Shown here: positions 1 through 8,533 of the stretch, piece by piece | Layout: every line of letters begins with the position of its first letter | How positions within the stretch are numbered: position 1 is the stretch's first letter | From: Campylobacteraceae bacterium | Lineage (GTDB): Bacteria > Campylobacterota > Campylobacteria > Campylobacterales > Sulfurospirillaceae | Length of the DNA stretch: 16,177 bases | Direction: 5' to 3' | Assembly (NCBI GenBank): GCA_027055635.1 | Contig: JALUMZ010000025.1 | Span: 1-16,177, forward strand | The notes under the pieces: generated by a model | Told to the model about the DNA's origin: nothing | The model's database searches: none | Seen by the model: only the letters and a program-made list of their open reading frames with translations | Translations under genes and position numbers: made by a program

Positions 1-104
1 TTATTAGCATTAGGACACACATTTTTTACATAAAATGGATTATAAAGGCCCTATTTTAGGGATTGTATAATTTTAAAATGGTTGAGATTTGGTAAAATGA
101 GAAA
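1..104. other. Intergenic DNA beyond the dxs terminator
   Basis: This AT-rich stretch shows no credible coding sequence. A TATAAT box lies on the minus strand at 39-44 and could drive a leftward gene beyond the window edge. A short 5-bp hairpin (CCCTA/TAGGG, 49-61) is too weak to call. Nothing else is recognisable. Confidence 0.25.
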
Positions 105-135
105 GTTAGGAAGGCTCTTTTTAGAGCCTTCTAAC
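105..135 (-). terminator. Hairpin terminator overlapping the dxs stop codon
   Basis: AAGGCTCT (111-118) and AGAGCCTT (123-130) form a perfect 8-bp stem with a 4-nt loop. The outer arms GTTAG and CTAAC extend it to about 14 bp with one bulged base. The dxs stop codon (121-123) falls at the loop-stem border, so the last codons of dxs make one arm. The T-tract on the minus strand is only moderate (CTTTCTCATTTT). T-rich sequence also follows on the plus strand, so it may work in both directions. Confidence 0.6.
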
Positions 136-1950
136 TATCTTTTTCGCTAATTGTTCAGGCAATAATTTCATTGATTCTTCTACTAGCTTTGTATTTCCGT
201 GTCTGATAAATTTATCTTCATATTCAAAACTCTCAATCTCTACATGTAGAGAGTTTTTCTCTTTTAACAATCCGAGTAATGAACCAATACCACCATATTT
301 TGCACTATCGCTGAAAACAAACCATTTTTTGTATTTTTTTGCTAATTCTATAAGAAGCTCTTCATCTAGCGGTTTAGCAAATTTTAAGTCAACTACGCAA
401 GAATTTATATTTTCATTTTTCAGTAAAAGTGCTGTTTGCATAGCTCTTCCTACGCCATTTCCATATCCAAGCATTAGGATTTTTGCATCATCTTCTTCTG
501 TGAGTATTTCTGCCTTTCCATACTTAAATGCTTCGTCTCCCTCCACCAAAGATTCCAAAAACGCTCCTCTTGGATATCTTATGGCTATTGGACCGATATG
601 TTTATATGCATACTCTAAAGCTCTGTGCATACTTTTTTCATCTCTTGGAGCAAGCAGTGTCATGTTTGGTATGGCACTTAGATATGATATGTCAAATGCT
701 CCTTGATGTGTCTCTCCATCCTCTCCTACAATTCCGGCTCTATCCATTGCAAATACTACACTTAAATTCATAATACAGGCATCATGTATCACCTGATCAT
801 AGGCTCTTTGTAAAAAAGTCGAGTATATAGTAACAAATGGCTTAAAGCCCTCTTTTGCCATAGCGCACATCGAAGTAACTGCATGTTGTTCAGCAATCGC
901 TACATCCCAGAAGCGATCAGGATAAGCATCTATCAGTCTATCCATGCCGGTTCCGCTAGGCATAGCAGCTGTAACCCCTACAATATTTTCATATCTGTTT
1001 GCTAAATCCAAAAGTGCTTCACTGTACATCACCGTTGCACTCTTGGCATTGCTCTTTTTTAAAGATTTACCGCTAGCTATATCAAAAGGTCCTACACCAT
1101 GCCAATTTTCATAGTAACCTTCTGCTTTTTCGTACCCTTTTCCTTTTAGGGTTTGGGTATGTATAATCACAGGTTTTTTTAGAGATTTTGCGGTTTCAAA
1201 AACAGTAATTAAACTCTCTAAATTATGCCCGTCTATCGGCCCAATATAATCAATTCCAAGCTCTTCAAATAAGATACCCGGGGTTATTAGCTTAAATCCC
1301 TCTTCAAATCTTTTTGCCATATAAGTAGCGCTCTCTGGAAGGTATTCTAAAATTTGTTCTGTTGTTCTCTTCATCTTTTGATAAAAATTACCTGCCATTG
1401 CATGTGAAAGAAAACTAGATATTGCTCCGATTGGCTTAGATATACTCATCTTGTTGTCATTGAGTATGATGACTACTGGATACTTTCTAAATCCTAACTC
1501 ATTTAATGCTTCATAAACCATCCCAGCACTCATAGAGCCATCACCTATCAATGCGACCGGGATTCTCTTGTCACTCTCATTTTTTAGTTTTATAGCTTTA
1601 GCTGCACCAACTGCCAAAGATATAGAGGTAGAACTATGACCGGCGATAAAATAATCAGCATCTGATTCACTAGGCTTTGTATATCCGCTAAGACCATCAA
1701 ACTCTCTTAGCGTATCAAAACTATCCCATCTGTCAGTCAATAATTTGTGCGCATAAGACTGATGACTTACATCAAATATAAATGGATCTTTTTCGCTGTC
1801 AAAAACATAGTGCATGGCTACTATCAATTCGACAGCACCTACATTACTGCTTAAATGTCCACCGTTTTTACTAACAATTTTTATGATTTTATCTCTAAGA
1901 GATACACATAAATCTTTTAATTCTTGTATATTTTTATTTTTAATTTCCAT
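121..1950 (-). CDS. dxs: 1-deoxy-D-xylulose-5-phosphate synthase
   Basis: Dxs condenses pyruvate and glyceraldehyde 3-phosphate into 1-deoxy-D-xylulose 5-phosphate, the entry step of the MEP isoprenoid pathway, which also supplies thiamine and pyridoxal precursors. It is a cytosolic thiamine diphosphate enzyme. The 609 residues are close to the usual length of about 620. Visible landmarks are H32 in GGHLSS, the TPP/Mg motif GDGSMSAG (136-143) with NDNKMSIS (164-171), the catalytic glutamate E354 in AIAEQHAVT, and the transketolase pyrimidine-domain signature DRAGIVGEDGETH (403-415). The usual DVGHQAYPHK segment reads DVSHQSYAHK (60-69), a conservative variation. The ATG at 1950 has an AGGA ribosome site 5 nt upstream. 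It is the last gene of the lysA-to-dxs operon, 29 nt after fliH, the position recalled for C. jejuni dxs. The call is secure. Confidence 0.97.
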   Translation of the reverse strand: MEIKNKNIQELKDLCVSLRDKIIKIVSKNGGHLSSNVGAVELIVAMHYVFDSEKDPFIFDVSHQSYAHKLLTDRWDSFDTLREFDGLSGYTKPSESDADYFIAGHSSTSISLAVGAAKAIKLKNESDKRIPVALIGDGSMSAGMVYEALNELGFRKYPVVIILNDNKMSISKPIGAISSFLSHAMAGNFYQKMKRTTEQILEYLPESATYMAKRFEEGFKLITPGILFEELGIDYIGPIDGHNLESLITVFETAKSLKKPVIIHTQTLKGKGYEKAEGYYENWHGVGPFDIASGKSLKKSNAKSATVMYSEALLDLANRYENIVGVTAAMPSGTGMDRLIDAYPDRFWDVAIAEQHAVTSMCAMAKEGFKPFVTIYSTFLQRAYDQVIHDACIMNLSVVFAMDRAGIVGEDGETHQGAFDISYLSAIPNMTLLAPRDEKSMHRALEYAYKHIGPIAIRYPRGAFLESLVEGDEAFKYGKAEILTEEDDAKILMLGYGNGVGRAMQTALLLKNENINSCVVDLKFAKPLDEELLIELAKKYKKWFVFSDSAKYGGIGSLLGLLKEKNSLHVEIESFEYEDKFIRHGNTKLVEESMKLLPEQLAKKIVRRL

Positions 1951-1979
1951 TTTTATCCTGAATTATCTTATCAAAAAAT

Positions 1980-2759
1980 TTATGATTCAACTTCACTCTG
2001 CAACAGATATTTTACTTTCTCAAGCCTTGAAGATAAATTTCCATCTAAATTTCCTTTTTCACTAAGCAAAACAACCCCTCCAAGAGATATAGCACTATCT
2101 GCTTCCACATCTATTTTGGCACTGTTAGCAAAAACTTTTTGTAAAGCATCAAAGTCTTTTGGATTTACCTTTAGAGTAATTTTATTGGCATCTTTCAAAT
2201 CGTCTATTAACTCTTTTGCAAGAGCCACAGCAACCTTTGAGCTAGAAATCTCTATCTCCTTTTTTATCACTTCTCTTGCTACCTCCAAGGAAGTATCCAG
2301 TAAGTTTTTTTCAAGATTTTTTAAAAACTTATCAAACTCTTCAACTTTTTGACTTAGTTTCTTTGCAGATTCTATATAGTTTATCGATTTTTCACTAAAA
2401 CTTGACTCTAATTCAGATTTAGCCCTAGAGTATCCCTCATCAAATGCTATCTCTTTCTCCCTTGCAATACTCTCTTTTAATCTATTTTCAAACTCACTCT
2501 CTTGTTTCTCTATTTGCATTTGTAATTTTATGATATTTGTAGATAGAGTATCACTCTTTTTAAGCAGTTCTTCAACAAACTTATTTTGACTATCATCCAC
2601 CTTATCATCTTTTTTTACACTTTTCTTTTCTATAAGTGGACTTTCTTGAATCTCATCTTCAATTTGAATATCATCAGTTGTCATAGAGCCCAATACCTTA
2701 AATCTGTACCTTTGAACCGTATGCCTTCCTAATTTGTCTTGCTCTATAATATTATCCAT
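1980..2759 (-). CDS. fliH: Flagellar assembly protein FliH
   Basis: FliH is the cytoplasmic regulator and stator of the flagellar export ATPase FliI, linking it to the C-ring. The 259-residue protein has the family layout: a short basic N-terminus (RYRFKVLGS, about 18-26), a charged linker, a long Lys/Glu-rich coiled coil (about 65-165), and a C-terminal domain resembling a V/F-ATPase peripheral-stalk subunit (about 165-255) with EVAREVIKKEI. Sequence is weakly conserved in this family, so the call rests on architecture and on its place directly after fliF and fliG. It starts 13 nt after the fliG stop, with AAGGA about 9 nt before the ATG. No truncation is visible. Confidence 0.9.
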   Translation of the reverse strand: MDNIIEQDKLGRHTVQRYRFKVLGSMTTDDIQIEDEIQESPLIEKKSVKKDDKVDDSQNKFVEELLKKSDTLSTNIIKLQMQIEKQESEFENRLKESIAREKEIAFDEGYSRAKSELESSFSEKSINYIESAKKLSQKVEEFDKFLKNLEKNLLDTSLEVAREVIKKEIEISSSKVAVALAKELIDDLKDANKITLKVNPKDFDALQKVFANSAKIDVEADSAISLGGVVLLSEKGNLDGNLSSRLEKVKYLLQSEVES

Positions 2760-2772
2760 ACCAAAGATTCCT

Positions 2773-3798
2773 TTACTCTATCATCTCTTCGGCTTCGCCA
2801 ATCTGAAGAACCCCTTGCTCTGCAAGCTTCTGAACTTCTTCAACTATTTTTCTTTGTGCTTCCTCAACATCTTTTACTCTTACAGCCCCTAAAAATCCCA
2901 TCTCTTCATTAAATGCCTCTTGTGCTCTTTGGGACATACTACTCATAAATTTTTCTTTTAAATCCTCACCTGAGCCTTTAAGTGCTACCATCAAATCTTT
3001 TTTATCAGCTACTTTTAAAATCTCTCTTATGCCCGTATTGTCTAATTTCATAATATCTTCAAAGGTAAACATCATATCTTTGATAACTGAGGCTAATTTT
3101 TCATCAGTTTGTTCTATAAACGAGATAGTAGTCTTAGAAGCCTTCTGACCCAATCTATTTAATATTTCAGCCACTGCTCTTGGCCCACCGACCTCTACTT
3201 TATAAGAGGTGAGAGATTCTAGTTTATTTTCAAGTACAGTCGATACTCTTTTGACGACAGAAGGTGAAATCTCACCTAAGTTTGCCATCCTTATCGTCAC
3301 TTCACTTCTTAATTCATCAGGAAAGAAAGAGAGGGTTTCAGCAGCAGCAGTAGGGTCCATATGAGCCAAAATAAGAGCAACAGTTTGCGGATGTTCATTG
3401 ATGATAAAATCTGCAAGTTGTTGTGGTTTTATCTGTTCTAAATAACCAAAATTTTGTGATGTTTCCATATTTTTAGATAACTTCTCCAATATTTTTTGAG
3501 CAGATTCCATGCCAAAAGTTCTATATAAAATCTCTTTTGCATACTCCATACCGCCGCTTCTTATATATTGATTTGATTGCAAAAGTGCATAAAACTCCTC
3601 AAGAATTGCATTTGCAACCTGCTTGTCAATATTTTTTGCAGTTGCTATATACTTAGATATATCCGTGACCGTATCTATCTCCATATGAGAAAAAAGATTT
3701 GTTGTTATATCTTCACCTAGCTGAATAAGCAAAATTGCAACTTTTTCCGGCATACTTAACTCATTGTACTGGTTCTTTTGATCTTCACTTAGCTTCAT
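2773..3798 (-). CDS. fliG: Flagellar motor switch protein FliG
   Basis: FliG forms the upper part of the cytoplasmic switch complex. Its N-terminal domain binds FliF and its C-terminal domain meets the stator and generates torque. The 341 residues are normal length. The middle-domain EHPQ motif is at 135-138, followed by the HMDP segment. GGP (204-206) lies in the linker before the C-terminal domain, where MFTFEDI (243-249) matches the family MFxFEDI motif. The charged torque helix (about 269-300, including K274 and R291) is present. The start codon directly follows the fliF stop (TGA-ATG), with GGAAAAGAG upstream inside fliF, so the two are probably translationally coupled. The call is secure. 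Confidence 0.97.
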   Translation of the reverse strand: MKLSEDQKNQYNELSMPEKVAILLIQLGEDITTNLFSHMEIDTVTDISKYIATAKNIDKQVANAILEEFYALLQSNQYIRSGGMEYAKEILYRTFGMESAQKILEKLSKNMETSQNFGYLEQIKPQQLADFIINEHPQTVALILAHMDPTAAAETLSFFPDELRSEVTIRMANLGEISPSVVKRVSTVLENKLESLTSYKVEVGGPRAVAEILNRLGQKASKTTISFIEQTDEKLASVIKDMMFTFEDIMKLDNTGIREILKVADKKDLMVALKGSGEDLKEKFMSSMSQRAQEAFNEEMGFLGAVRVKDVEEAQRKIVEEVQKLAEQGVLQIGEAEEMIE

Positions 3799-5520
3799 TC
3801 AAATCTCTTTTCCTGTATTTGCTGTATCAAAATCATTTGCATTTTTTATCAATCCCTGCAATAGACCAGCAACCTCTTCGCCTTTTTGATCAGCCAAATT
3901 TCTTAACTTTTCCAATAAAACATCATATTTTAGGGATTCTTCATTGAAATCATCACCTATACCCAACTGTTCTTCTACTTTCTGTCTTGCTTTTTTAAAT
4001 TTTTCCAGAGTATCTTCGGCATTCTCCTCTTCATCTAACACCTTTGCTCTGTCATCCTCATCAACCTCTTCAACCTGCTGTTCTAGCATTTGAGTTGCAA
4101 AAGGAGAGATGACTTTTTTGTAAAATACAAAAAGAAGGATAAAAACTATTATGTATTTAAGTAGAGGCAAAATTGGTGATATATAAAAAGATATATCATC
4201 GATAAAAGTTTTTGTAGCAGATTTCTTGCCGGCTTTTGTCAGCGGCTTAAATTCTAAATTACTTACAGTTACTTCATCCCCTCTTGCTTTGCTGTAACCC
4301 ACAGTCTGTTTTACTATATTGTCTATTTGTGCCAATTGTTCTTTTTTTAGTGGTGCATATGTTAACTCTTTACCTGTTTTACCGTTTCCGTCTTTTTGAT
4401 ACTTATAGTTTCCGTCAATCACCACTGCCGTGCTTATTTTTTTGATTGTTGCAAAAGCATTTTTTGTATTTACTACTTTTTTTGATATTTCATAATTTGT
4501 TGTAGTTGAACTCTTTTGATACTTTTGAGAACTTTTTTGACTATTCAAACCTTTTGTCGGCCCTATATTGCTGATGGCTCCGGGCACTCCTCCTACAGGA
4601 CTTGGTGTCTGTCCCGTTTTCTTCTCTTCCACGCTCTGTTCGCTTCTTGGGACAGAGTTTGGATCATATATTTCACTAACTGAATTTTCTTGTTTAAAAT
4701 CAAAATCTATAGTTACTTTAGCTACTACTTTATCACTTCCACCAACTACAGGGGAGAGTACATTTATAATTTTCTTTTCTAAATTTGACTCATACTCTTT
4801 TTTATACATAAGTTGATTTTTTATCAAATCTGATGAAAAAACTCCACCCTCTTCTCCGAGTGGAACTCCATTTTGATCTACCAATTTTACATTTTGAGAT
4901 TTTAGATTAACAACTGAAGATGAGACAAGGTTTTTTATCCCCACAATTTGTTTGTGAGATAATTTTTGCCCACTTTTGATATCCACAACAATTGAAGCTG
5001 TTGCATCTTGCTTTGCGGAGGTAAAAACACTCTCTTTAGGAATGGCAATGTGAACACTTGCACTCTGAATCGGATTTAAATCCTCAATAGTTCGAGACAA
5101 CTCACCCTCTAATGCTCTTAAATATTTTACTTGCTGTTCAAAATCAGTTGAACCAAACTGGGCTTTATCAAATATCTCAAAACCAACTTTTGAATTTTTA
5201 GGAATACCAAGTGCCGATATAGCAATTCTCTCTTTATATACAATTTCTGAAGGCACTGCTATAGTTCCCTCATTTACAACCTTATAAGGAATGTCATCTT
5301 TTTCTAGTTGCTGAATGATTAGAGCCGAATCACTTGGTGTAGTATTGTCAAAAAGTATGCTATAGCCATTTTGAATATTTTTATTTGTGCTTTTAAAAAA
5401 TACTAAAAATGTTAAAAAAGCAATTACAACAAATATCGATACAAAAGAGACAATTCTCTGTTTTTTAGAAAGTCCTTGCAATAAAGTTGTTATCTGATTT
5501 AAAAACAGTTTAAAACCCAT
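3799..5520 (-). CDS. fliF: Flagellar MS-ring protein FliF
   Basis: FliF is the inner-membrane protein that builds the MS ring, the base on which the rod, switch and export gate assemble. The 573-residue protein has a first transmembrane helix at about 23-42, a periplasmic part with ring-building domains (about 46-440), a second helix at about 447-467, and an acidic cytoplasmic tail. The tail ends in the conserved FliG-binding segment (about 530-560, with LLEKLRNLADQ). A Ser/Gly/Lys-rich stretch in the periplasmic part (about 310-345) fits the variable loop of the family. The ATG immediately follows the hisC TAG with no spacer, and GGAAGG lies 5 nt upstream within hisC. No sigma-54 or sigma-28 promoter was recognised upstream, so expression probably comes from the lysA-side operon. 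Confidence 0.97.
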   Translation of the reverse strand: MGFKLFLNQITTLLQGLSKKQRIVSFVSIFVVIAFLTFLVFFKSTNKNIQNGYSILFDNTTPSDSALIIQQLEKDDIPYKVVNEGTIAVPSEIVYKERIAISALGIPKNSKVGFEIFDKAQFGSTDFEQQVKYLRALEGELSRTIEDLNPIQSASVHIAIPKESVFTSAKQDATASIVVDIKSGQKLSHKQIVGIKNLVSSSVVNLKSQNVKLVDQNGVPLGEEGGVFSSDLIKNQLMYKKEYESNLEKKIINVLSPVVGGSDKVVAKVTIDFDFKQENSVSEIYDPNSVPRSEQSVEEKKTGQTPSPVGGVPGAISNIGPTKGLNSQKSSQKYQKSSTTTNYEISKKVVNTKNAFATIKKISTAVVIDGNYKYQKDGNGKTGKELTYAPLKKEQLAQIDNIVKQTVGYSKARGDEVTVSNLEFKPLTKAGKKSATKTFIDDISFYISPILPLLKYIIVFILLFVFYKKVISPFATQMLEQQVEEVDEDDRAKVLDEEENAEDTLEKFKKARQKVEEQLGIGDDFNEESLKYDVLLEKLRNLADQKGEEVAGLLQGLIKNANDFDTANTGKEI

Positions 5521-6636
5521 CTAGCCTTCCATATCATCTATATAAATTTCTTTAAACTCTCTCATAAATCTACTGTTTTGCTCAGGTGTACCTATAGTTA
5601 CGCGAATTGCATTCATACCGTAAGCTCCAAGATTTCTGACTATTATACCTTTTTTCAAGAGTTTTTCAGAAATTTCTGTAGAATTTTTACTATTTTTAAA
5701 TTCTAGGGTTATAAAATTAGTATAACTCTCTATAAATTCAAATCCTAAATCTTTTGCAAATTTTTCATAAATCTTCATCTGCTCAAAATTTTCTTTAATA
5801 CAGTTTTCCACAAATTTTTCATCTCTTAGTGCTACAATAGCAGCTTTGAGTGAAAGTGTGGTAATATTAAAAGGTGCTCTCAATTTTAAGAGTGCTTTTA
5901 TAATATTTACATCTGCTATTCCATAGCCACATCTCATACCGCCAAGCCCATAGGCTTTTGAAAATGTTCCAAGATAAAGAGCATTTGGATATCTTTTTAT
6001 TAAATCATTTGGTTCTATTTGCGTCTTTTTATCCTTGTATTTTGCATACTCTTGGTATGCACCATCAATTATAACTAATGTCTCTTTATTAATCTTATCT
6101 AAAAAATTATAGACTTCATCCCTGCTTAAACATTCACCTAAAGGATTGTTTGGTAAGCACAAAAATATTATAGAGATATCTTTATTGTTTTGGTATATCT
6201 CTAGAAATTCTTGCAAATTGTGCTGATGGGAGGGTGTCTTAAGAATAGTTGTGCCTGTCTGTCTAGCATATATTTCATACATGGCAAATGTAGTTTTTGC
6301 CATCAAAACTTTATTATTCTTATTTGCCTTTGCATGCACGCCAAAAGATATAACTTGATCACTTCCTGCTCCGATTATAATATTTTGACTATCAACACTA
6401 AACCTTTTTGCAAGCCCCTCTTTTAGCTCATACATACTATCATCAGGGTATAAATTCATCTTGGAGATATCACTACAAACTTCTTTTTGCACCATTGGAC
6501 TGCAACCTCTAGGATTTTCATTGCTTGCAAGCTTAATAATACTATTTTCATCTACACCATACTCTCTAACAACTAGCTCTATAGGTTTCCCTGCTTCATA
6601 TATCTTTAGATTCTCCAAAACACTGTTATACTGCAT
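5521..6636 (-). CDS. hisC: Histidinol-phosphate aminotransferase
   Basis: HisC is a PLP-dependent class I/II aminotransferase that makes histidinol phosphate in histidine synthesis. Members of this family often also accept aromatic 2-oxo acids. Visible features are KLASNENPRG (35-44), the substrate loop with NNPLG (163-167), DGAYQEY (191-197), the PLP lysine K227 in TFSKAYGLGGMR (224-235), and the C-terminal arginine in IRVTIGTP (344-351). I chose the ATG at 6636, giving 371 residues. It yields the family-typical N-terminus MQYNSVLENLKIYEAGKP and has GGAGAA just upstream, 2 nt after the pheA stop. An in-frame ATG 33 nt upstream would add 11 atypical residues overlapping pheA. Its place beside pheA suggests it may also perform the final transamination to phenylalanine, which is inference. 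Confidence 0.95.
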   Translation of the reverse strand: MQYNSVLENLKIYEAGKPIELVVREYGVDENSIIKLASNENPRGCSPMVQKEVCSDISKMNLYPDDSMYELKEGLAKRFSVDSQNIIIGAGSDQVISFGVHAKANKNNKVLMAKTTFAMYEIYARQTGTTILKTPSHQHNLQEFLEIYQNNKDISIIFLCLPNNPLGECLSRDEVYNFLDKINKETLVIIDGAYQEYAKYKDKKTQIEPNDLIKRYPNALYLGTFSKAYGLGGMRCGYGIADVNIIKALLKLRAPFNITTLSLKAAIVALRDEKFVENCIKENFEQMKIYEKFAKDLGFEFIESYTNFITLEFKNSKNSTEISEKLLKKGIIVRNLGAYGMNAIRVTIGTPEQNSRFMREFKEIYIDDMEG

Positions 6637-6638
6637 AC

Positions 6639-7703
6639 TTATTCTCCATTTACATAGCTTCCTAGCCAAATTATTTCGTGCCTGTCTCTATTTTCTTCTA
6701 TGATAGACTGTACATTTTCATCATCTATGTGACCCTCAAAATCAAGATAAAAGACCGTCTTAAACCCTCTCTCTTTTATGGGACGAGACTCTATTTTAGT
6801 CAAATTTACCCCATTTTTTTGAAATGTTTGCAAAAATTCCACCAAACCACCCGGCTTGTCGGCAGTTTTTGCCAAAATAGAAGTTTTACTTTTGCTTGAC
6901 TTGGCATTTTTAAAATCACTCAAAATTAAAAATCTTGTCTTATTTGCCAAATTGTCCTCTATTTTAGAAAATAGAATTGGAACTTTATATAATTTTGCAG
7001 CGATATGGGAGCAGATAGCTGCACCACTCTTATCTCCACTCGCTAGCTTGGCGGCCTCTGCTGTTGATTTTGTTGCCACAAACTCTATGTTATCTAAAAA
7101 ATGCTCATCTAAAAACTTTCTACATTGATTATAACCCTGAGGATGAGAATAGATTCTTTTGATATCTTCAAGGTTTTCACACAAGGAGGCAAAAGAGTGA
7201 TGAATATCCATATAAATCTCTGCTACTATTTTTGCATCATACTTTCCCAAACAATCAAGAGTGATACCTACAGCACCTTCCGTGTTATTCTCTATCGGGA
7301 CAACTCCATACTTTGCCTCTTTGTTTTCCAAAACCGTAAAAACAGCTTCTATGGAGTTTAGACCTATATACCTACCCATAGCACCAAATCTACTCTGTGC
7401 AACTTGGTGAGTAAAGCTTCCCTCCGGTCCAAGATATGCTATATTCTCAGGTAACTCTATGTTTCTACTGACTGCAAAAACCTCTTGAAATATCGCATCT
7501 ATGGCATCATTATTTAGATAACCATCATTTAATGATTTTAATCTATCTAGTATCTCTCTTTCCCTCTCTGGTCTGTATATGGCAGTTCCTGTTGTATTTT
7601 TTAAATCCCCAATAGTTTTAACTGCTATCATCCGTCTGTTTAAGAGTTTTAAAATTTTATTATCTATCTCATCTATCTCTTTTCTGTACTTATCCAAATC
7701 CAT
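6639..7703 (-). CDS. pheA: Bifunctional chorismate mutase / prephenate dehydratase
   Basis: This P-protein converts chorismate to prephenate and then phenylpyruvate in phenylalanine synthesis. Three domains are visible: an AroQ-type chorismate mutase (about 1-85, with RKEIDEIDNKIL), a prephenate dehydratase (about 87-265, starting IAYLGPEGSFTH, with ENNTEGAVG and the catalytic-threonine motif ATKSTAEAA at 210-218), and a C-terminal ACT domain (about 273-350). The ACT domain keeps ESRP (305-308), the phenylalanine-sensing motif, so feedback inhibition is expected. The usual GALV motif reads GGLV (285-288). I chose the ATG at 7703, whose A is shared with the upstream TGA and which has AGGGG 7 nt before it, giving 354 residues. 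A GTG one codon earlier (7706) is possible. It overlaps the HAD gene by one base and precedes hisC by 2 nt. Confidence 0.96.
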   Translation of the reverse strand: MDLDKYRKEIDEIDNKILKLLNRRMIAVKTIGDLKNTTGTAIYRPEREREILDRLKSLNDGYLNNDAIDAIFQEVFAVSRNIELPENIAYLGPEGSFTHQVAQSRFGAMGRYIGLNSIEAVFTVLENKEAKYGVVPIENNTEGAVGITLDCLGKYDAKIVAEIYMDIHHSFASLCENLEDIKRIYSHPQGYNQCRKFLDEHFLDNIEFVATKSTAEAAKLASGDKSGAAICSHIAAKLYKVPILFSKIEDNLANKTRFLILSDFKNAKSSKSKTSILAKTADKPGGLVEFLQTFQKNGVNLTKIESRPIKERGFKTVFYLDFEGHIDDENVQSIIEENRDRHEIIWLGSYVNGE

Positions 7704-8533
7704 CACTTATCCCCTCTGTCCATAGATGACATTTCAATATCTTGTGTCTCTTTAGATTTCTCACTTTTTATTTCTACTTCCGAGATATTTGGGATAATTT
7801 TGTCTATTTGGGTTTTAACTGGTTTTATTTCATCTGTACTTTTGCATTTACCGCTTAGAACTAAAACTGTTTTGCTCCCAAGCTCTTTGATACCACACAA
7901 ATCGCCTATGGCATCATCACTTATCATAGTTATTTCTCCAAAGTCAATATTGCTATTTTGCTGAAGGTTCAGCAATCTTTTTGCCTCTTCGTAAAAAGCA
8001 CTACTTGGTTTTCCAATTATCTTATAGTCTTTACATGTAGCATACTTTATCATCTCCAAAATTGCTCCAACTCCCGGATATCTTCTGCCATCTTTTGCAT
8101 ATATACTCGTTGCGTGCATTCCGATAACTTCAACATCTCCCAATGCAGTCTCTATCATGGAAGCGTAGTCATCTGAATTAAAATCTTTTTTACTTGCTAT
8201 CAGCATAGCCTTTGGATTTTTTGAGTCTGTATTAAAACCCATCTTTTTAAGGCTTCTGATAAACTCATCTGCTCCAAATGCCCTGACTTCCTTTGTATTT
8301 ACAATTTTATCCAAAACCATAAACGGATCAAGATAATTTTTAAATGGTATATCAAAACCTAAACCAAGCAAAAAATTATGAAAATCTTCACTTAACTCTT
8401 TGGTATTATTTGTGATAACCATATAGGGAATATGTAAGCTATTTAAACTATCTATAATCTCCCTAGCACCCTCTATCGGCTTCTTATCTTTGTCACTTAT
8501 TAGCGTACCTTGCACATCTATAAAATAACTCAT
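7703..8533 (-). CDS. HAD-superfamily protein, NagD-like, with atypical DxQ motif
   Basis: This 276-residue protein belongs to the HAD superfamily, subfamily IIA (NagD / nitrophenylphosphatase-like). It has motif I at FIDVQGTL (4-11), motif II at VITNNTK (39-45), the motif III lysine at IIGKPS (172-177) and an acidic motif IV at SDDAIGD (205-211). A cap region of about 110 residues lies between motifs II and III. The nucleophile D6 is present, but the acid/base aspartate at +2 is replaced by Q8, so ordinary phosphatase activity is doubtful. About 35 charged residues at the C-terminus (240-276) extend beyond the core. The start shares ATGA with the lysA stop and its end shares a base with the pheA start. 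A similar protein sits in this slot in C. jejuni, as I recall. The substrate is unknown, though position suggests a role near lysine or phenylalanine metabolism. Confidence 0.85.
   Translation of the reverse strand: MSYFIDVQGTLISDKDKKPIEGAREIIDSLNSLHIPYMVITNNTKELSEDFHNFLLGLGFDIPFKNYLDPFMVLDKIVNTKEVRAFGADEFIRSLKKMGFNTDSKNPKAMLIASKKDFNSDDYASMIETALGDVEVIGMHATSIYAKDGRRYPGVGAILEMIKYATCKDYKIIGKPSSAFYEEAKRLLNLQQNSNIDFGEITMISDDAIGDLCGIKELGSKTVLVLSGKCKSTDEIKPVKTQIDKIIPNISEVEIKSEKSKETQDIEMSSMDRGDK

Noticed and set aside
237..252. Perfect 16-bp palindrome TCTCTACATGTAGAGA within dxs, with TACATGTA cores recurring near 8034, 13190 and 14549
   Set aside because: Most of these cores encode Leu-His-Val with common AT-rich codons (dxs, pilT, serB), and the one in the HAD gene encodes Ala-Thr-Cys. 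All lie inside coding regions with no consistent position, so codon coincidence explains them better than a binding site.
6637..6669. Upstream in-frame ATG for hisC, adding 11 residues
   Set aside because: The added residues (MARKLCKWRIS) are unlike HisC N-termini and overlap the end of pheA, while the ATG at 6636 has a good ribosome site and a normal family start.
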